Part shown: positions 5,116 through 7,815 of the stretch, in pieces
Numbering within the stretch: the first letter of the stretch is position 1
Layout: the number at the start of each line of letters is the position of its first letter
From: Pseudomonadota bacterium
GTDB taxonomy: Bacteria > Pseudomonadota > Alphaproteobacteria > Ferrovibrionales > Ferrovibrionaceae
NCBI GenBank assembly: GCA_021793055.1
Contig: JAJYTL010000147.1
Span: 1-7,815 of the forward strand
Direction of reading: 5' to 3'
Length of the DNA: 7,815 bases
The notes under the pieces: generated by a model
What the model was told of the DNA's origin: nothing
The model's input: the letters and a program-made list of their open reading frames with translations, nothing else
The model's database searches: none
Made by a program: the position numbers and the translations under genes

Positions 5116-5334
5116 ATGGCCGACACCGTCAGTCCGATGATCACCGACGCAGTCACGCAGACCAACGTCAAGGTCTTGGCCGAGGCCCTGGCGATGGTCT
5201 ACCAGGTGTTCGGTCAATCGGTGTCGCTCTCAATGCAGAATGCGACCGCGGCGCAGCAGAACATGAATACCATCACCTCGACCGCGGTCGTCACCGCGGT
5301 GAAGCTGATCATCCAGGCGGGAGGCGGTGGATGA
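5116..5334 (+). CDS. RebB-family R-body protein, shortened paralogue (72 aa)
   Basis: A close paralogue of the preceding gene. The first 21 residues match at 16 positions (MADTVSPMITDAVTQTNVKVL), and the corresponding DNA differs at only 12 of 63 bases, pointing to tandem duplication. It keeps the core YQVFGQSVSLSMQNATAAQQNMN. Compared with its neighbour it lacks four residues just before YQV (the IAVGSLYQV segment becomes MVYQV). It also ends early, after AVVTAVKLIIQAGGGG, without the acidic tail. The start has a GGTGAGGA ribosome binding site a few bases upstream. At 72 residues it is short for the family, but it ends in the same glycine-rich manner as the longer copy (GGGG vs GGGR), so it may be a distinct R-body subunit rather than a decayed gene. 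R-body assembly in Caedibacter needs more than one Reb protein, so co-expression of unequal subunits is plausible. No membrane segment or signal peptide. Confidence 0.85.
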   Translation: MADTVSPMITDAVTQTNVKVLAEALAMVYQVFGQSVSLSMQNATAAQQNMNTITSTAVVTAVKLIIQAGGGG

Positions 5335-5394
5335 GAGCGAAAGCGTGCCATCTGACGGAGGGCGTCCTCGGGCGCCGGAATCATGGGAACCTTG

Positions 5395-5730
5395 ATGCCG
5401 GTTAACGGGCAGATTATGGAGGCGGTCGAAAAGAACAAGACGGCGGCGCTCGGCATCGCCAAGACCGAAGGCAACGGCCTCGGCTACCAGATGGTGGCGC
5501 AGGCGACTGCCATGGCGACCCAGGATGCGGTCGATTACATGCGCAACGTCGATGCGGTGGCGGCGGCCGCGATCGGCGTCGGGCTCGCGATGATCCTCGC
5601 CAACGAGAATGTAAGCCAGGCGACCGAAGCAATCGGCCTGGCGCAGACCGCCGTGACCACGGCCGCGGCCAATTTCGCCGCCGTCGGAGCCTCGGCGGCG
5701 ACCGTGCTGACGGCATTCTCCTCATCCTGA
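5395..5730 (+). CDS. Divergent RebB-like protein, third member of the R-body cluster (111 aa)
   Basis: This Ala-rich protein shares the RebB layout more than the sequence. PVNGQIMEAVEKNKTAALG parallels the ITDAVTQTNVKVL opening, and GYQMVAQATAMATQDAVDYMRN parallels the YQ...QS...QNA..AQQ centre. The next part (VDAVAAAAIGVGLAMILANENVSQATEAIG) parallels the hydrophobic end. The tail (about residues 80-111) is a long Ala/Thr/Ser run, AQTAVTTAAANFAAVGASAA, ending SSS, not present in the other two. The Ala/Gly/Val stretch near residues 50-65 is hydrophobic enough to be mistaken for a membrane helix, but in this family it is more likely a packing surface. Two starts are possible. MPVNGQ at 5395 (GGGAA five bases upstream, N-terminal length like the paralogues) is preferred over 5383, where the purine-rich stretch is too close. 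It follows the second reb gene by 60 bases. Family membership is likely though less secure than for the other two. Confidence 0.72.
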   Translation: MPVNGQIMEAVEKNKTAALGIAKTEGNGLGYQMVAQATAMATQDAVDYMRNVDAVAAAAIGVGLAMILANENVSQATEAIGLAQTAVTTAAANFAAVGASAATVLTAFSSS

Positions 5731-5927
5731 ACGGCCTTGTTCGCGCGTCGGCTCGGGCCCGCGATCATGCCGCAAGTCATGGGGTCGGCGCAGCGACGCG
5801 ATTTCGGGGCGATTCAGCTCAAAATCGTCATCAATGCGCGAGCCAGGCTTCCGCGCTCGTTGCTGGCCTGTTAGCCTTTCCGGATCGGCGCCGCCGCTCC
5901 CGAGCGGGCCGGAAGGGGATGCCCGTG

Positions 5928-6560
5928 ATGCCGGAAATTGGTGCGTTCGGCGAGGCAGATCTTTTGATCGTTATCGATGTGCAGAATGACTTCTGCCCGG
6001 GCGGGGCCTTGGCGGTGGCGGGCGGCGATGAAGTGGTGCCAGTGGTCAACCGCGTCGCGCGCCGCTTCGCGCATGTCGTGCTGACGCAGGATTGGCATCC
6101 ACCACATCATGTGTCCTTTGCCAGTTCGCACCCGGGGCGTAAGCCGTTCGAGGTCGTCGATCTCGCCTACGGGCAGCAAACATTGTGGCCGGATCATTGC
6201 GTGCAGAATTCGAAGGGAGCTGAATTCCACCCCGGCCTCGACATTCCCCACGCCGAGCTGATCGCGCGGAAGGGGTTTCGTGAGGCCGTGGATTCCTATT
6301 CCGCCTTTTACGAAAACGATCACGCGACGCCGACCGGCCTCGGCGGTTATTTGCGTGAGCGCGGGTTTCGACGCGTTTTTCTTTGCGGCCTGGCGATCGA
6401 CTTTTGCGTCGGCTATTCGGCCTTGGACGCGCGGCGCGAGGGATTCGAGGTCGCGGTGATCGAGGCTGCGTGCCGGGCGATCGACCTGCAAGGCTCGCTG
6501 GCGCAGGCTTGGCGGGCGATGGCCGAGGCCGGGGTCGCGCGGTTTGCGGATCTGTCGTGA
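5928..6560 (+). CDS. pncA: Nicotinamidase / pyrazinamidase (210 aa)
   Basis: A cysteine hydrolase of the isochorismatase-like fold. It converts nicotinamide to nicotinate and ammonia in the cytoplasm, feeding NAD salvage through the Preiss-Handler route. Numbered from the start at 5928, the catalytic triad is Asp17 (VIDVQNDFCPGGAL), Lys115 (IARKGF) and Cys160 (AIDFCVGYSALDA). The metal-binding residues are Asp55 and His57 (TQDWHPPHH) and His90 (LWPDHCVQNS), as in E. coli PncA. The cis-peptide region GLAIDFCV is conserved, and length is normal for the family. An in-frame ATG at 5919 would touch the GGAAGGGG ribosome binding site (5911-5918). The start at 5928, nine bases after it, is therefore preferred, though 5919 cannot be excluded. 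The gap of nearly 200 bases after the reb cluster suggests separate expression, and no functional link to the reb genes is evident. Confidence 0.93.
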   Translation: MPEIGAFGEADLLIVIDVQNDFCPGGALAVAGGDEVVPVVNRVARRFAHVVLTQDWHPPHHVSFASSHPGRKPFEVVDLAYGQQTLWPDHCVQNSKGAEFHPGLDIPHAELIARKGFREAVDSYSAFYENDHATPTGLGGYLRERGFRRVFLCGLAIDFCVGYSALDARREGFEVAVIEAACRAIDLQGSLAQAWRAMAEAGVARFADLS

Positions 6561-6595
6561 ACCGGCGGCCCCGGCGGGGCGGCGGAAATGGCCCA

Positions 6596-6624
6596 TTGAT
6601 CTCAGTGTCATAAACCGCTATACG
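6596..6624 (+). promoter_or_regulatory. Probable sigma-70-type promoter of the livGF operon
   Basis: TTGATC (6596-6601) and TATACG (6619-6624) are separated by exactly 17 bases, close to the housekeeping consensus. Transcription from near 6631 would give a leader of about 150 bases before the ABC transporter genes. A second -35-like TTGACG at about 6703 lacks a convincing -10. Confidence 0.42.
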
Positions 6625-6779
6625 AACTAGACGCGCAAGCGGATCCGAGACCTCGCTAAAAGTCGGGCAATAAGACCCGATAGAGGGATAAGGATTGGGA
6701 GGTTGACGTTGTTTCTGTATTTGCCGTCCGTGCATGGACCGGTGGCGTTTGACGTGCTCGCTACCGAGCGGAAGTCCCG

Positions 6780-7598
6780 ATGAGCGAAGGCATCGTCGCG
6801 CAGGCGAAGGCCGCCGGTGCCGGGCAAGGCACGACCGGACCGCTTCTCAGTATCCGCGATGTGGCGGTGCATTTCGGCGGCATCATGGCCCTCGACGGCG
6901 TGTCGTTTGACGTCGAGCGGGGGCAGATCGCCGGTCTGATCGGCCCGAACGGGGCCGGCAAGACGACCCTCTTCAATTGCCTGAGCCGGGTCTATCACGT
7001 TGATCGGGGGACGATCACCTTCGACGGCCGCTCGCTGCTCGGCATTCCGCGCCATGGAATCGCCGGCGCCGGAATCGGCCGGACCTTCCAGAACCTGGCC
7101 TTGTTCGCCAAGATGTCGGTATTCGACAACGTCATGGTGGGCGGTCACTGCCGCACCCGCAGTGGTTTCCTCGATAGCGCCTTGCGCTTGCCCGCGGTGA
7201 GCCGCGAAGAAACGGCGTTGCGCGAAAAGGTTGCGGGTCTCATTTCCTATCTCGACCTTGAGGCCGTGGCGCAGACGCCGGTCGCCGATCTTCCCTTCGG
7301 CACGCAGAAGCGGGTCGAGCTCGGTCGGGCGCTTGCGTCCGAGCCACAGCTTCTCCTTCTCGACGAACCGGCCGCCGGCCTCAACATGCAGGAAGTGCAC
7401 GAGCTCGAGGCCTTGATCCGCAACCTGCGCGACCGTCTGCATCTTACCGTGCTGTTAGTCGAGCATCACATGAACCTGGTGATGCGCGTTTCGGACAAGG
7501 TGGTCGCCCTCGACTTCGGGCGCAAGATTGCGGACGGCACGCCCGCGGAGGTGCAGCGGGATCCCGAAGTGATTCGCGCCTATCTGGGGAGAGACTGA
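6780..7598 (+). CDS. livG: Branched-chain amino-acid-type ABC transporter ATP-binding protein LivG (272 aa)
   Basis: One of the two ATPase subunits of a HAAT/LIV-type importer, working at the cytoplasmic face of the inner membrane with LivF and the permeases LivH and LivM. Visible motifs are Walker A GPNGAGKT (residues 55-62), the Q-loop in GRTFQNLALF (Gln104), and an ABC signature of LivG type, LPFGTQKRVELGRAL (from 171), in place of the usual LSGGQ. Walker B is LLLLDEP (191-197) followed by AAGLN, and the H-loop is His229 in LLVEHHM. The end, DGTPAEVQRDPEVIRAYLGRD, is typical of the family. The first 21 residues precede the conserved core and are a slightly long N-terminus. A GCGGAAG ribosome binding site lies just upstream. 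The stop overlaps the next start by one base. The binding protein and permeases are not in the window. The substrate is uncertain because LIV-type systems also take amides, urea or aromatic acids. Confidence 0.94.
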   Translation: MSEGIVAQAKAAGAGQGTTGPLLSIRDVAVHFGGIMALDGVSFDVERGQIAGLIGPNGAGKTTLFNCLSRVYHVDRGTITFDGRSLLGIPRHGIAGAGIGRTFQNLALFAKMSVFDNVMVGGHCRTRSGFLDSALRLPAVSREETALREKVAGLISYLDLEAVAQTPVADLPFGTQKRVELGRALASEPQLLLLDEPAAGLNMQEVHELEALIRNLRDRLHLTVLLVEHHMNLVMRVSDKVVALDFGRKIADGTPAEVQRDPEVIRAYLGRD

Positions 7599-7815
7599 TG
7601 GCGCTCCTTGAAGCCCGCAACCTCGAGGCCTCCTACGGCGGAACGCAGGTTCTTCACGGCATCGACTTCGCGGTTGAGGAAGGCGGCATCACCACCATTC
7701 TCGGCGCCAACGGTGCCGGCAAGACGACGACCTTGCGGGCGATTTGCGGCATGGTAAAGACCGGGGGCGAGATCACTCTCGCCGGGCGGAACATCGCGCA
7801 CAAGGCGACGGAGAG
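7598..7815 (+). CDS. livF: Branched-chain amino-acid-type ABC transporter ATP-binding protein LivF, 3'-truncated by the window
   Basis: The partner ATPase of LivG. The visible 72 codons read MALLEARNLEASYGGTQVLHG at the start, then ITTILGANGAGKTTTLRAICGM, with Walker A GANGAGKT at about residues 36-43, then GEITLAGRNIAHKATE. The SYGGTQVLHGIDF opening and the short N-terminus are typical of LivF. The frame is open at the window edge; signature, Walker B and H-loop lie beyond it. Its ATG shares the last base of the livG stop codon (TGATG), and GGGGAGA precedes it inside livG, so the two are translationally coupled. This would give the matched amounts expected of a heterodimeric ATPase pair. Confidence 0.93.
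   Translation, partial: MALLEARNLEASYGGTQVLHGIDFAVEEGGITTILGANGAGKTTTLRAICGMVKTGGEITLAGRNIAHKATE

Noticed and set aside
5871..6735. Minus-strand frames of 246 and 229 codons opposite pncA
   Set aside because: PncA has its full set of catalytic and metal-binding residues on the plus strand. The opposite frames are low-complexity Arg/Pro/Ala shadows.
1..7815. CRISPR array, tRNA or rRNA genes
   Set aside because: No regularly spaced direct repeats and no tRNA- or rRNA-like sequence were seen on either strand by inspection.

Overview
The window comes from a GC-rich bacterium, most likely an alphaproteobacterium. This rests on the style of the cold-shock protein, a palindromic intergenic repeat of a type common in Rhizobiales-like genomes, the high GC content, and LIV-type transporter genes. 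Genus cannot be fixed from the sequence alone.

Layout. (1) 1-~454 is the 3' end of an IS630-family insertion sequence; its transposase reading frame is cut by the window edge and broken by an in-frame TGA. (2) 455-1697, minus strand, holds a small charged coiled-coil-like protein of unknown function (548-799) and a 67-residue cold-shock protein (1178-1381). The gaps between them carry inverted repeats, a Rhizobiales-type palindrome and two hairpin terminators. (3) 1698-4426, minus strand, is a two-gene unit. The first gene is an HMG-CoA-synthase-like protein fused to a zinc ribbon plus OB-fold (DUF35-type), and the second is an SCP2/SCPx-like thiolase. The unit has a plausible promoter with a hairpin-rich leader upstream and a strong rho-independent terminator downstream. 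(4) 4677-5730, plus strand and divergent from (3), is a cluster of three small genes of the RebB / 'killing trait' family, the subunits of R-bodies (refractile, contractile protein ribbons). They are a full-length RebB-like protein, a shortened close paralogue and a divergent third paralogue. (5) 5928-6560 is a nicotinamidase (pncA). (6) 6780 to the window end is the start of a branched-chain amino-acid-type ABC transporter operon: livG complete, livF cut by the window edge, the two overlapping by one base.

How the parts relate. The thiolase and HMG-CoA-synthase/DUF35 fusion recall the archaeal thiolase-HMGCS-DUF35 complex and the thiolase/DUF35 pairs of acyl-CoA metabolism. However, the synthase domain here appears to lack the canonical catalytic residues, so the reaction is uncertain. 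The reb cluster is the most unusual part. R-bodies are known from the Caedibacter symbionts of Paramecium, and reb homologues occur in some free-living and plant-associated proteobacteria. All three predicted products are short, Ala/Gln/Asn-rich and lack signal peptides, as expected for cytoplasmic self-assembling subunits. The nicotinamidase and transporter look like ordinary metabolic neighbours with no demonstrable link to the reb genes.
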